Assembly: GCA_948567375.1 (NCBI GenBank)
Contig: OX419758.1
Location: 20,093,001 to 20,157,000, forward strand
Length of the DNA: 64,000 bases
From: Lunularia cruciata
Lineage: Eukaryota > Streptophyta > Marchantiopsida > Lunulariales > Lunulariaceae
Direction of reading: 5' to 3'
The notes beneath the pieces were generated by a model that was given only the letters and a program-made list of their open reading frames with translations, did not search any database and was not told the origin of the DNA. This document shows positions 10,935 to 22,212 of the stretch, piece by piece (the stretch's first letter is position 1; every line of letters starts with the position of its first letter). Position numbers and translations under genes: made by a program.

Positions 10935-13019
10935 CTGATCGAGTTTAGGACACGTCCACTCCATTTAACAGATATATCCTTATAGAATCTTAGCATACAC
11001 TCCAGCAGTAGACTATTTAGGTTGTTTGTCCGTTTGACTATTCTTGGTGCTTTCTTGTGGCGTAGGGCTATTCCCTCCCCGGGCCTTGTGCTCGTTTGTC
11101 TTGTATGTACTTTCTAATGCCTTGTATTACCTTCTTTTTTTCCCTTTTCTCTTACTGTTTGGGTCGGTCTTCTCAGACTAAGTTAACAAGAACAGTGAAC
11201 ATAAACAAAAGAAGCTGTGATATTAAGTAGGCACAAACAATTATCACAAGGGAAAAGGTGTTAGAGCAGTCTCTAGGAGGAAAGAGCATTGTGTTGTACT
11301 TTGATGCTCGATCTATGCTCGTAAGATAAGTATGACATGACTCACTAGTATAAGAAACTCAGATCAAGTACAAGAACATATACTATTAGTACTTAGCATG
11401 CTTCCTTTAGCTCTCACGATTTGAAACTAGAGACTTGAGAAAAATCGTAAGCGTTAGAATAGATCGCCAAAGTTCAAGATTCAAGCCAAGATAGGAAAGT
11501 TGAGACATCTATAAAAGAAAATTCTTGAAATAAGCATCTGAGCACATTTTTCTAGCTACCAGCAGGAAATGAAGAAGGAAACCGAGAAATAACCATTGAA
11601 ATTGGATATTGAAGCAGGTGTAATTTAAGACACTTGAATTCTCATTGAATGCATATAATTGTTAGTTTGGTGGATCAAATAAACAATCCTTCCAGCTGAT
11701 CTCACGTTTCGGGATTATTGCTCGTCTCTTGTCTCGACTATATGTATAGAGTTTCCTTTCAGACAAAAAGGGAATCAGTAGAGAAAGATTTTCTTTACTG
11801 GATCTCTCGTCGATGCAGGTGATATGCTTTGGCAGATGATTATGTGGACTCTAGCATTGGTATCTTGTTCAGTAGGATAATGTCGTTCTGAAACCACCAG
11901 AATCCTCGTACACTGCATGTGGCAACTGCAATTTAGAGACAGTGAGAGTGAGTGAGTGAGGAGGCCTTCTTTTCATTAATATGACCCTTCTCCCACTTGT
12001 GCTTACCCGCAGATTTTATATTCAAAATGTAATATAATATAGAAATCCCACAGCCTTGATGGAAGATGAAAGTCAATCATCAAACTTTCTATCAAATCAT
12101 TCAATCATGCTAGCAGAATGTCGACGAAACATTCCGAGTGTATTGATCCTGTTCCGGAAAGTGAATGTAACTGATATGTCTAAATATAAAGGTGTTAAAG
12201 GAGATATGAAGAAAGGTGGAAAAGCTGCAAAGTATCGAAGTTAGTTAGACAACAGGACCAGGACAACGCCTGAGTCGTGAGATAATGACAAACGGAAGAA
12301 AAGTTAAAAACCTCGTGTCCCCAAATCAAGTTGTATCATGGAAGATAAAAGAATGCGGATCCGATGAAGACGCTGAATTGCTGACAGTAAATCTGGATGA
12401 TTCAACGCATTCGAGTTGCATGACCACGAGTCCGCTGTTGACGGAAACTAAAGTCCTTGTCTTCTGTTTTCTTCTGGAAAGCTTTCCAGTTTTAGCCGTT
12501 GCAGTCAATTGTTCCTGGGAAGGCTCCACCCTTGCAAATTAGGGAGTCTTCGCTGATTCACTATACCAGTAAGATTCATATTTCTCTGCTCCGAGTGAAG
12601 CACAGTGTGTGAATATGGACAGATACTGGAGGTTTAAATCTATCCATGTAACAAGCATAGGTAAACCTATCTTCATCATGATGAGTTTTGACATGACATT
12701 GTTTACTTGATTCTTGCTTGCTTCCACTTGTGTCGGGCCACTTAAAACATCTGTCCATTGTTTATGCCGTTGCATGTTTTGTAGCATGATTCCTTAATAA
12801 TCTTTTCTTGTCTGTCTGACCTGAATGGGCTTTTCTCAACGCAGTGGACAGCAAATCTATGTAGGAAAGTTAACTGCTGTTACGAGCATTTGATTCAGGA
12901 CGTATCCTGAAATTCTTTTGTTCAGTTACGATGTGATAAATAGATTAAGTACTTACAAGAGGCCAAAATCAGGAATTTTCTCTTAAGATATTTGCAAAAT
13001 CGCGAACACCAGAATCGAG

Positions 13020-13127
13020 TTCTGTTTCTGCGTTGCAGAGCAACTTTAAATACGGAAGTATGATCTGAAATCCGGGTGGATTACCATCCTTCAATATTTA
13101 AAGTTGCCCTGCAACATAGAAACAGAA
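13020..13127. repeat. Imperfect inverted repeat, about 32-bp arms
   Basis: The left arm at about 13020-13052 (TTCTGTTTCTGCGTTGCAG...) pairs with the right arm at about 13095-13127 (...CTGCAACATAGAAACAGAA) with few mismatches and a loop of about 42 bases. It could be a small fold-back element or an RNA hairpin. No TA or longer target-site duplication was established. Confidence 0.65.
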
Positions 13128-13695
13128 GTCAAGAGAGCAACACAGAAACCCTGAGCATCGTGATTGTGATATGTGTGATAGAAACAGATCAGATCGTAGC
13201 TTGCTGTAGTCCTTCAATCGAAGCCCCGAGATTTGGTTGTCCGGTACTTGTCTGAGATTGAGAGGTGGACGTTGCGATAGTCCAAAGAAGTCAGCTAAAT
13301 ATGGGGATGTGAGAAATTGGATAATGCGTAACGTATGAGACTTGTCAGTATACTGCGTACTTCTTTGATTCGTAAACGAGAACTTCGCTTCAGAAAGTAG
13401 ATCCACGCCATGACGGCTGACTTACGTTTGAATCTTGCATGACGCGATAATATATTTCTGAAAAGTATCTTGTCATCTAGGACCGAGGGAGATTTAGTTC
13501 AAATTACATTCAATAAGTTCAGAGGATCTACTTTTACTGACTGATCCACTATCGTAAGTTATCTGATATGGCCACCCGGCGCACTTCACAAATCAAACTT
13601 GAACTGACCTATCAGTGTGGGACAAATTGATCATTGGTTTGCAATCAGTGCTTATTCGCGATTGAAGATAAATGCCAAGTGACGAAATAAATTCC

Positions 13696-13718
13696 CTCAT
13701 AGAAAGGATTTCTATGAG
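13696..13718. repeat. Short perfect hairpin
   Basis: CTCATAGAAA and TTTCTATGAG flank a three-base loop. A 10-bp stem is close to chance level in this window. Confidence 0.5.
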
Positions 13719-14005
13719 TGTCAAAGTTCATGACATAGTCACCACTTCCAAATATTGTACTTCTTCGCTTCTGGACCAGTTATATTGGAAGACCATACCA
13801 ATCTCTAGGTCTTTACTGATCTGAATGTTCTGATTGGAACTGGAGTTCTGATACAGGTTAATATAAGAAATCATACAGGTTAAATTAGATAAAAACTGAA
13901 TGGCAATATTACGAAAAGGTTTTACAAGATGCATCAAGAAGGGCTTATGAAGGAAATGGAATTAGCACTGCAGGATCTTACGCGGAAGCTACTTGATGCA
14001 GGAGC

Positions 14006-14126
14006 TTAGCCATAGTTTACCTATATTGGGGTTTAGCCTATGTTACCTCTGTTGTCTCACCCTTGTACGGCTTGATGGGGTCTTCCCATCCTTCGTGTTT
14101 TCTACGCGGTCGGCCTTTCTTGTTTA
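14006..14126 (+). mobile_element. R2-like non-LTR 3'-end insertion, about 120 bp
   Basis: The segment has the last ORF bases (TATATTGGGGTTTAG), then CCTATGTTACC, then the shared tail CCCTTGTACGGCTTGATGGG and TACGCGGTCGGCCTTTC. The flanks ATGCAGGAGC (13996-14005) and ATGCCGGAGC (14127-14136) differ by one base and form a likely 10-bp target-site duplication. The copy has lost almost the whole element at the 5' side. Confidence 0.82.
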
Positions 14127-14136
14127 ATGCCGGAGC

Positions 14137-15886
14137 AGTTCTTTAGGAAGACCATGTCCATGAAACCGCGAAGATCACATTCATATTCGACAAAAGTCAC
14201 TCAATCAATGTGTTCGAAGGTTTCCGAGGACATCTCACTCGTTACCTTCACAAAAATGAAATTGAATCTTGGTGGTGTCACCAGGGCCTGCAACCGACAA
14301 GCTTCATGCGGGAAAAACTCTGAAGCTCATGATGAACTTCACAATCACTATCACTTACCAACACTATAGCAACCGCAAATCCTGTTCCGCAAAGCAAAAA
14401 GATGAAAAGATAAAATTGAAACGCCACAAATATCGCGTCAGGTGGTTCTCCTTGCTTTGGAATATTTCCAAACAATCACATCATGCCACTCGGAACTTGA
14501 ACTGAACGTCTGACGTGTGAAAGTTAATCGATATGCAACAGGAAACTTAATAACTCACATCTCGAAAGAAAGAGAAAGGACTACAAAGCAAACTATAGTG
14601 CAAAAGGAAAACCGGGCACGTGCCCAAAGAAATCTCGGGGACACGAACCGAACAAAATCCAGACCCCAAGCCCACCCAAGGGGGGAAGCTGGGGTATACA
14701 CGTCCTAAACAGAATGAAGCAACATGTCCTTATGGAGGTTGTTTCCTTGCAGATGACATGTGAGGAGTGAAACACCTACCAAGGTTCAAAGGGGAGAGAA
14801 AATAAGCCTTTTGTCAGTGCTTTGCGCTTTCCCTTCATTTATCTATATTAATACCAAAACTAGAGGTTATTTAGTTCTTCAGTAAAGAACAGAATGTCTG
14901 GTTAAATCTGGCGGGTATGGATTTTCATTAGGATGTTTCCAAATTCGAATATCTCTTGATAAATAAATAAATAATTAATTAATTTGGATCTTACCATGTG
15001 TTTAAATTAAGTAAGATTGACTTGCAAGAATATTTATGGTTAAATCAAGTACTGAATATTCTTGATGTTTAGCATATACATGTCTGCTTCGTTTAAGGGA
15101 TGTCATAAGTACTCTCCTTGTCCTTCGTGTACTTCAGTATATCCGACCTCTCTTCGCGAATTCTTGTAGATAAAATTCATTCAAACTTAATTCCCCTTTT
15201 ATCTTTTTTGAACTTTAAGATTTAGAGATGTAGTTCATAGAAAAATGATGAGAAATCACGGGCCTTCCCTAGGGACCTCAGTATCTCTCCAACTTGAACA
15301 CTGTCGTGGATCTTAATTCTTGCAACAGGTACAGAAGTGCCATGTTTTCTACACGTAAATTTTCATGAACTTGCAACTGTAACTTTAACACGGGATTCAA
15401 AGGCAATTGCCTACAGCTTGTATTTCAAATATGAGAAGAGTTTAGTGGTCTTGATGCTTTCCTTTTGTAACTCTCACACACTTGATTCTTGCAAGATACC
15501 CGCATCAAATGTGAAAATTTTGATCTTCTCTACCTCTGGATATTGTAATGCGAAATTGACCAAAAATCCCTACTTTGAAGGAAGTTCCATAGTTGGATGA
15601 ATTTATCGTTAGGAATCTCAGCCGGAAGCGGGTGAAATAAACTGACCATAAACTTTGGTAGTATAGATTAGTTGTTGTTTCCATTTGCATAACATCCGTG
15701 AGCTTGAACATCGTACCTAGTTCACCTCCTCATACCTAGAAATCTGTCAGGAAATGACTCTTGAGAGGAGAATGAGCATAGTAAAAGCTTGCAAGAGAAG
15801 AACCCAAATTGCTATGATTAAAATGTCAAATACCTCATCTCACCGATTCGTTTGCTGAACTAAATGAGTTCTTCAATGTGGAACAT
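14137..15886. other. CpG-containing segment without recognised gene
   Basis: Only short ORFs with no recognised domain occur. A run of AATAAATAAATAATTAATTAATT lies at about 14962-14983. I see nothing else to support. Confidence 0.4.
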
Positions 15887-15900
15887 CCCTTAACTACAGA
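15887..15900 (+). repeat. Left target-site duplication, 14 bp
   Basis: CCCTTAACTACAGA immediately precedes the complete non-LTR copy and is repeated perfectly at 19627-19640, directly after its 3' tail. This fixes both ends of the insertion. Confidence 0.9.
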
Positions 15901-16384
15901 CACTGCGATTGGAGAGACTGCGATCGGGAGCTGCAGGAGAGTGTGGAGACGGGAGAGCAGAGGGAGAGACGTGAGAAGATATTTATAATTTCTGAGGGCT
16001 CTCTAGCATGAAGCAATCAATAGTTGATTCTCTTCGGTTTTCAATTTTGGTTCCATTGGCACCTAGATTGAAGACTATGGAGAATGGAGTAGAAAGTTAT
16101 GAATATTTTTTGCTTTTTTAGGGTTTAGAGTGATCATCATACATTGAGCGTGATGGGTCGTGAATTTTCATTTTCAATCTCTGGTTTTCATGATTAAATT
16201 CTATGTGAATTTAGTTTGAAAATTTTGGAGATTAAAATTGAAAATTGTGAGAGTTTATAGATTTTTAGGGTTTGAAGAAATTGTTTTCTTTTGTGAGTTA
16301 AGATGTGAGGGGTTGTGGTTTTGCAGATATGGGGAGATATGGAGAGGAGCAGTATGTGTTACTATCATTATTCTTGTGTTAGCC
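15901..16384 (+). promoter_or_regulatory. 5' leader of the non-LTR element
   Basis: The leader starts with two close copies of ACTGCGAT separated by a few bases and is purine-rich up to about 15980. A TATTTATAAT word sits near 15979-15990. Elements of this group often carry an internal promoter or a self-cleaving ribozyme at the 5' end. I could not draw an HDV-like fold here, so no ribozyme is claimed. Confidence 0.4.
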
Positions 16385-19300
16385 ATGGCTACACCTTCCC
16401 ATGTGGGGTCACCTAGAGCGACTTGGGATACATCACGCCCAGTGTGTCACCGGCGCTTTACCTTGCAAGGGGTAAAGACCCATGTAGGAAGGATGCACAA
16501 GGATTGTGATTGGATCACTTGGGATGCCCACGTGAGACGAGCGACCACATCAACAACAATGACACTCGGGATTACGCACACTTCTTCTATCCCTTCATTG
16601 ATCGTTCTAGGGATACCGATCGAGTCGTGGGAGTGGTTAGCTTCTCATGCGGGTTGCATTTTGGAGTTATTTGAGACTAGTTTTCCATGTCCATGTCTAT
16701 TCCATAGGCTACCCCGCACACTCCATGATGAGGCTAGATAGGCTTTTGCCTACCACTTCATCATTTGGCATGTGATCCCTTGGACAAGTTTGCATGATTC
16801 CTATTCCTCTTACTCCCTTGATGGTGTCTACGTTATGCTAGAGGAGGAAGTGCGGGGCATAGAGAGGTGGCTACTAGATTTTGTCAATTTTGAGCGGGAG
16901 ATTGGGCAGCCCTTCAGGAGGAGTCTGTTAGGGCTACATGATTTAGGAGACATGCATCGCCACAGGATACCACAAAGTCCACTCAATTACGACGGTGTAG
17001 GACATTGGGTCAAGTGGGAGAGTTTAGCAGAGCAGTACGAGCGCTACACCCTTTGTATATGGCAAGTCCTACTGATGAGACCATCTCTTCCCTACGCTCA
17101 CTACATCTTATAGCAGTAGAGGGACTACCACTAGAGGTCTTAGATTCTCAATCTGAGCAGCCTTTATGTCTTGATAGGTCGCTTTTTGCATAAGCATTGT
17201 GCACTGCCCCTTGCCTTTCCTCAAAGGGCTTGTTAGGGATGGTTTATGAGCACCTTAGAGATTGCTTCTAGGCAGATGATCCTTCTAGTGGTTTTACCGA
17301 TTTGTTTCAAGTGGCTGCAGCTGTAGCGAGAGGAGACATTCCTATGTTTGTTAGTCAAATATTAGGTGCTAGTCGACTTCTCGCAATGGAGAAGGACATG
17401 GATAGCATTTGACAAATTGCTGTTGGAGAGATCTTTTTTCATTTAGTCAATCGTACCATTGTCCTTCAGCATCGTTCTCACTTTTGACAACATCTTAGTC
17501 CACATCAGTTTGGAGTAGCTTCACTTGGAGGATGTGAGGCTATATCTTTAGGCATTAGAGCACTCCTAGATATCCATCCAGAGTGGGTTGTCCTACAGGT
17601 GGATGTTGGGAACGCTTTTAATATCGTCTCACGGGCATCCATCTTTAGAGAGCTTAGGGAGGCTGGTGGATCCTTGGCGAGTCTCATTCCTTTTGTGCAA
17701 TCTTTTTATGGTTCTCCTGTTTCACTTTACTACCAACATGGTGGTTCACAAGAGGGAGTCACCGTCTTGGAGTCAACTATTGGTACACATCAGGGAGATC
17801 CTTTGAGGAGGCCCTTATTTGCCATGGCTCACTTTAGAGCTCTTCTATCTACTACTTTGGCCATGCCAAGTTGTGTATTTCCCTCCTTGGCAGATGATAC
17901 ACACATCCTAGGCCCTATAGATTAGATTAGGCAGGCCTTTGACTACTTGACTTCCGAGCTACATCTAGTAGGCTTGAGAGTCAAGGTGTCAAAGTGTAGG
18001 GCATAGTCCCTTTAGGTATCCCTTCCCACCTTGAGCTTCCAATGGGGTGTATCACATCCGCAAATGGTCTTTGTGTTCTTGGAGTGCCAATAGGATTGGA
18101 GGATTTTGTCACACGCTTCTTAGACGCTGCCCTTGCAGAGGATGTTCTCCATGTGGATGACCTTCCATTACTAGGAGATCCGCATGTGGCATTTGGTATA
18201 CTCTCTCCTAGTATTGCTCAGCGACCATCCTACCTCATCCATATAGTTCTCTCCTCACCGTCTTTCTTATCACGTTTGAGAGCATTTGATAGGAGGATTA
18301 TGGGAGTCTTTGGTGATATTATTGGACTAGGTACTTTTGAGTGTGTGACAGGGGATTTGGCACATAGACAAACAGCTCTGCCAATCTCATGTTGTGGGGT
18401 TGGCTTGCTTTCTATGGAGGAGACGGTGCCTATAGCATTTTTGGGTAGTTGGGCTCTATCGGCACCCCTTCTTTCCTCTCATTTTGTGGTTGCTGATAGG
18501 CCAGTTTTGGAGACTTATGTGACAGAGGTGGAGGGAAGATCCTTTTCTCTCCAGGTGTTATTGCGGCAAACGAGAGATAGTCTATCCCCACAAGCACAAG
18601 AGGATTTTCCACCTTTTGCTTCATTATCGTCATATTGGACTAGAGGTTTACAGTCTTCCTTGATGGAGCGATAGTGTGAGCATATGCTACATTCTCTCTT
18701 AGTCGACTCGTCCATTCCTCAGGCTACTAGAGCATGTCTTTGCTCTTGCTCCGACAAGTGTGCAGGCTCTTGGATCCTAGCTTGACCGTGCATTAGGGCA
18801 TTCCGACTTGCACCAGCTACTTTCTTTACAACGATGAGGTTTCACCTAGGTTTGGTCCACCCATCTGCATCTTCATTACTCACTTGTGAGTGTGGTTCTA
18901 CACTGGATGCAGCAGCGGTCCACATGACACGGTGTCCTTTTGGAGGATAGCTACCTATGATGCCATTAGGGACATAGTGTTTGCTATGGCACGAGAGAGT
19001 GGATGCTTGGCTTGGAGTGAGCTTTCGTATGCCTTGCAGACAACACGTGTCAGGGCAAACTTATACTTGGTCCGAGATGATTCGGTGATAATAGCAGATG
19101 TCGTGGTTATGGACCCTACGTGGGATATAGTTTTGGAGGGAGTGATAACCTATCCCCCTGGATGGGCGGGGAGTGCAGCAGCAGGTTGCAAGGTCTCCAA
19201 GTATAGGGGCATGCAGCGAGGTCACCTCTTTGTTCCTCTAGCCTTGGAGTTATATGGAGCAATGGACACGGCATTTGACACATTTGTCAGGGAGTGTGCG

Positions 19301-19543
19301 AGAGCTTATCATGTTAGGCGTCAGGGAGTACCACATTCACTCTTATACTTTGTCGCATATTTTAGACAATGTGTGTCCATTGCTCTACAGAGGGCAGTGG
19401 CTGGTGCAATCCATAGGAGAGCAATCACATTAGGTGATGTTTCTTCGGATGCTCCAGTTGTGTGTAGACCATACGACTTGCATAGCTCGGATATCTTAGG
19501 TGCGGTAGGGCAGATTTCTCATATAGACTCTGTTGGGGCTTAG
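16385..19543 (+). pseudogene. Non-LTR polyprotein: zinc-finger-like, RT and restriction-like endonuclease
   Basis: Start chosen at ATG 16385 in a good plant context (GCCATGG). Residues about 20-40 hold VCHRRFTLQGVKTHVGRMH, a CCHH finger whose first Cys seems replaced by Arg. RT motifs: LQVDVGNAFNIVSR (catalytic Asp 17602-17604), GTHQGDPLRRPLFAMAHF, and FPSLADDTHILGP (17881-17910; LADD where YADD or FADD is common). C-terminal CECGSTLDAAAVHMTRC lies at 18885-18935. It is followed by RANLYLVRDD and IADVVVMDP: Asn at 19058-19060 and Asp at 19097-19099, spaced by 12 residues. KVSKY and a helical tail end at GA-TAG (19541-19543). It is broken by a TAG at 16739, a frameshift near 17050, further stops (for example 17923 and 18672) and a 7-base loss near 18944. 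Intact length would be about 1050 residues. Confidence 0.85.
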
Positions 19544-19626
19544 CCCATGTTACCTTTTTTGTCTCTCCCTTAAACGGCTTGATGGGGTCTTCCCATCCTT
19601 CGCTTTCCCTACGCTGTCGCCTTTTA
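19544..19626 (+). other. 3' tail with conserved hairpin
   Basis: The tail follows the stop directly. It contains CGGCTTGATGGGGTCTTCCC, in which GATGGG can pair with CCCATC around a five-base loop, and ends with TGTCGCCTTTTA just before the duplicated target. It has no poly(A) and is conserved in other copies. Confidence 0.72.
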
Positions 19627-19640
19627 CCCTTAACTACAGA
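19627..19640 (+). repeat. Right target-site duplication, 14 bp
   Basis: Perfect repeat of CCCTTAACTACAGA at 15887-15900. Confidence 0.9.
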
Positions 19641-19710
19641 TTCTTTCCAAAGAGTAGTGTGGATGTGCAAACATGGTGAGCGGAATAAGTACTGTAGCTA
19701 GATTGATATC

Positions 19711-19896
19711 CTCTATGATGACATAAGGCTTAAGTTCTTTTACTTTGAGTTGCTGAACATGAGCATACTATACGATATAAAGTGCATATGGGTTGATTGC
19801 TGTGCTCTATGATGAAATAAGCCTTAAGTTTTTTTGATTTTGAGTTGCTGAACATGAGCATACTTTATGATACAAAGTGCATACGGGATGATTGAG
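19711..19896 (+). repeat. Tandem duplication, about 94-bp unit, diverged
   Basis: CTCTATGATG starts at 19711 and again at 19805. Both units contain TTGAGTTGCTGAACATGAGC and end near GTGCATA(T/C)GGG. Several substitutions separate the two units, so the duplication is not recent. Confidence 0.85.
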
Positions 19897-19972
19897 GTGC
19901 GAAGAAATTGTGTAAATATCTGCATTGAATGGAACTGCCACTCTCGAGTGGCTCCCGACTCTAAGTAAAACC

Positions 19973-20112
19973 TAATAGGCGACCGCGCAAGACTAGAAGA
20001 ACCATCAAGGATAAATCACAAGAGGTAAATGAAGCTAAACCCCGATAGTATCGGTATGAGAAATCTGTCCTACGCAAGACTATCAGATTCGGTGTGGCCT
20101 ATGCTCTTTAAG
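19973..20112 (-). mobile_element. R2-like non-LTR 3'-end copy, minus strand
   Basis: On the complementary strand it reads GACAGATTTCTCATACCGAT, ACTATCGGGGTTTAGC, a diverged tail and GCGCGGTCGCC. That is the same order as the end of the ORF and tail of copy 2. The tail hairpin is degraded (GATGGTTCTTC), making this an older copy. I found no target-site duplication. Confidence 0.7.
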
Positions 20113-20338
20113 CGCGGCCCATTAGATAAAGGCCAATGCTGCATTTGGAGCTGTACTGTAGTTATGTTCACGGTCACTAAATACAGTACCTGTTATCGCT
20201 ATTATTGATCAAATTATCATGTTTATATACGGCTAGGGCTGTAGCAACCTTTGCATTCCATAGGCTTTCTGCTCTAGATGAGTTAGTACGAAAGAGTAAT
20301 TGTATTGCCACCGGAAGTACAGAAAGGAGAGAAAAAGG

Positions 20339-20375
20339 AAAAAGGCGACCGCGTAGGAAAAATGAAGGATGGGAA
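20339..20375 (-). mobile_element. Minimal non-LTR insertion, 37 bp, with TSD
   Basis: The minus strand reads TTCCCATCCTTC, then TTTTTCCTACGCGGTCGCC, the last bases of the element. It is flanked by GAGAAAAAGG at 20329-20338 and 20376-20385, a perfect 10-bp direct repeat. It therefore looks like a real but extremely 5'-truncated insertion rather than a chance match. Confidence 0.75.
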
Positions 20376-20385
20376 GAGAAAAAGG

Positions 20386-20701
20386 TAGGATAGTGATTTA
20401 CAGTATGCTGCCACCTTTGTATACCTTTAGAGTCCTGATTCCAGCGGAGAATAAACCGGATGATCTGGAGATGAATATAATGGAAATCGCGAGACAGTCT
20501 AATGGCTGCTCATGGCCTTTTGATTTCATCATACATTGTGAACCAAACGCGCCGTATCAACTATGGAATCCTAAAGAATGTTGCTCTCCAAAATTCAGAT
20601 TTCGGTTAGAGAATGTTCCTCCAAATTCCTCCAAATTCCGATCTTATGGGTTACATTCCTCCCTTCCGTTATTCGAGCGAATTTGCGCAGAACAAGTATA
20701 A
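20386..20701 (+). CDS. Short hypothetical ORF, probably not a gene
   Basis: A frame of 110 codons begins at 20369, inside the tiny insertion, and ends at 20701. It has a mixed composition with WPFDFIIHCEPNAPYQLW and several Cys and Pro residues. I recognise no domain. Because its start lies in inserted repeat DNA, the frame is at best an exon remnant whose upstream part was disrupted. Confidence 0.15.
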
Positions 20702-22104
20702 AGCCGGATCTTTGTGTGTTTGCTGGAAAGTTTTTTACCAACGAATGATTTAATGGATTTCTTCTTTCTGTTGAATTAATTTACTCATCAGACATTTCCA
20801 GATATCTGAATTTAGTCCAGTTGATAATATCGTTCAAATTCTATCCCGTAGAAAAGACTCCAAATCGTCCATATCTTACCAAACACTCCAATTAACTAGA
20901 ACCCCACAAAAGTAAATGCTAATCTATGGTCAAATCAAGTAGGTTGTTGCACATGCGCGTTCATTTGGAAGTATGATGATGTTAAAGACATACGCAGAGG
21001 TTCCTGAGAATATAAAGTTCTTTGTGTCAATTGCCATCGACCGATCTCCCGTGATCCAATCAAGTCTTGTCTCGAGGTGAAGGTAACCTTGAAGAGCTGA
21101 TCTTGAAATCCTGCAGGAGTTGACCAAAGGAACTTTTGGTCGTTTTTCTAAACTAAGCAGTTTTTCAGTTGTCGTGTTGGGAGTGTCAAGATTGAACATC
21201 TCCTGAAGTACTGATTCTATCTTCGAAGGATGTAGAGGAACACCATGATACTGTTGAGGCCTTCATATCATAGTTCACTCACTGTCAGGAGTTGAATTCC
21301 ATGCATTAATTTTCTGCAAAGCAAATAACAGTTTATGAAATAGCCCTAAGACGAGAGGGATCGTGTAGACGTAGTAGCTCTTACTAGGACGGCTACGAAC
21401 ACTATTCAACTTTCTACTATTAGATTTATGGTTAACCACACCCCTAACTTTGCAGTTTTACTCAAGTGCACCCGAAAATTATTACTTAACCACACCCGCA
21501 ACTTGCCCGTTTTATTCAACTATATCCGACGAGTTAAGATTTACTTAATCAGACATGGGATCACGTGGCAATGTGTTGTTGGCACGGAAATATAAGTTCA
21601 AAATCGCAATGTCTTTTGTCCTCCACCAAAGTTTAAAAATATTTGGATTGCAATCACAAATTTCTTCTATGTGAATTTGGGTTATGCAGACGCTGAAAAT
21701 TGGAATGGACAAAACCATGAAACTTCATGACAATAAAGATTGCTCAAGGGGCTAAGATACCATACTAATTAAGAAGTAAAGAATATATTATATTGATTAA
21801 GAGTAGAGTTAAAAAATTTTTAGCCTTTTAGCATCTCAACACAGAAATATATCATATTTTTCCAAGAGTATCGAATGCAAATTTTTGTGGATGAAAAAAT
21901 CATTCTATTCATAGCTAAGCAAGATTCTAAAAGCGGGAAGAAACTATGATAGTTGTGGGCTGACAGTTCAAGTTGTTAGAATATTTCCAAATAAAACAAG
22001 AAAGAATTTGTATACAAAATGCAGATACTGATCCAAATAGACCAATTGATTATAGTCTAAATTGTCAATACCAACAGATTTTGTAAAAAACCACACTTTA
22101 GTTA
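20702..22104. other. Spacer; degenerate TAACCACACCC repeats
   Basis: No gene is recognised. Around 21433-21500 the word TAACCACACCC occurs twice together with diverged GTTTTACTCAA/GTTTTATTCAA, suggesting a short degenerate repeat. CpG content falls after about 21600. Confidence 0.4.
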
Positions 22105-22109
22105 TTCTA

Positions 22110-22212
22110 ATCAATTGGGCTTAGCTTCATTTGACCTCTTATGTTTTATCCTTGGACATTGGACAGCTTGATAGGTCTTCCATCCTTCTTATTATCCTCT
22201 GCATGTTGATTC
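22110..22212 (+). mobile_element. Diverged non-LTR 3'-tail copy (second subfamily)
   Basis: ATTGGGCTTAGCTTCATTTG is followed by GACAGCTTGATAGGTCTTCC and TTATCCTCTGCATG. It shares the stop-codon region and tail layout of the family but has GATAGG where the main tail has GATGGG, and TTATCCT..GCATG instead of CTACGCGGTCGCC. The copy at 58612-58735 has the same differences, so the two define a subfamily. No target-site duplication was found. Confidence 0.65.

Larger units (their letters stand above)
10216..13995. other. CpG-containing low-coding segment
   Basis: This 3.8-kb stretch has visibly more CpG and a more balanced composition than the retroelement regions around it. ORFs are short (up to 102 codons), overlap on both strands and match nothing I recognise. 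It may be old single-copy intergenic or intron sequence. Potential hairpins within it are listed separately. A GAGTGAGTGAGTGAG run lies near 11947-11960. Confidence 0.45.
15901..19626 (+). mobile_element. Complete R2-like non-LTR retrotransposon, 3.73 kb (copy 2)
   Basis: A perfect 14-bp duplication of target DNA flanks 3726 bp, which is an unusually firm proof of element borders. Layout: a leader of about 484 bp, one long decayed ORF (16385-19543) and an 83-bp tail without poly(A). The ORF carries an N-terminal zinc-finger-like motif, RT, a Cys/His motif and a restriction-like endonuclease region. That combination is known from R2-type non-LTR elements, in contrast to the APE-endonuclease LINEs (L1/RTE) usual in flowering plants. 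Insertion is not at one fixed gene: other copies have unrelated duplications. The exact clade (R2, Hero, CRE, Dualen-like or other) cannot be decided by eye. Confidence 0.88.

Noticed and set aside
10216-13995. CpG-containing block as transferred or viral DNA
   Set aside because: No long ORFs, no viral hallmark genes and no border signals; old low-copy plant DNA is simpler.
15901-16000. HDV-like ribozyme at the 5' end of the complete non-LTR copy
   Set aside because: R2-type elements can have one, but I could not draw the double pseudoknot from this sequence. A covariance-model search would decide.
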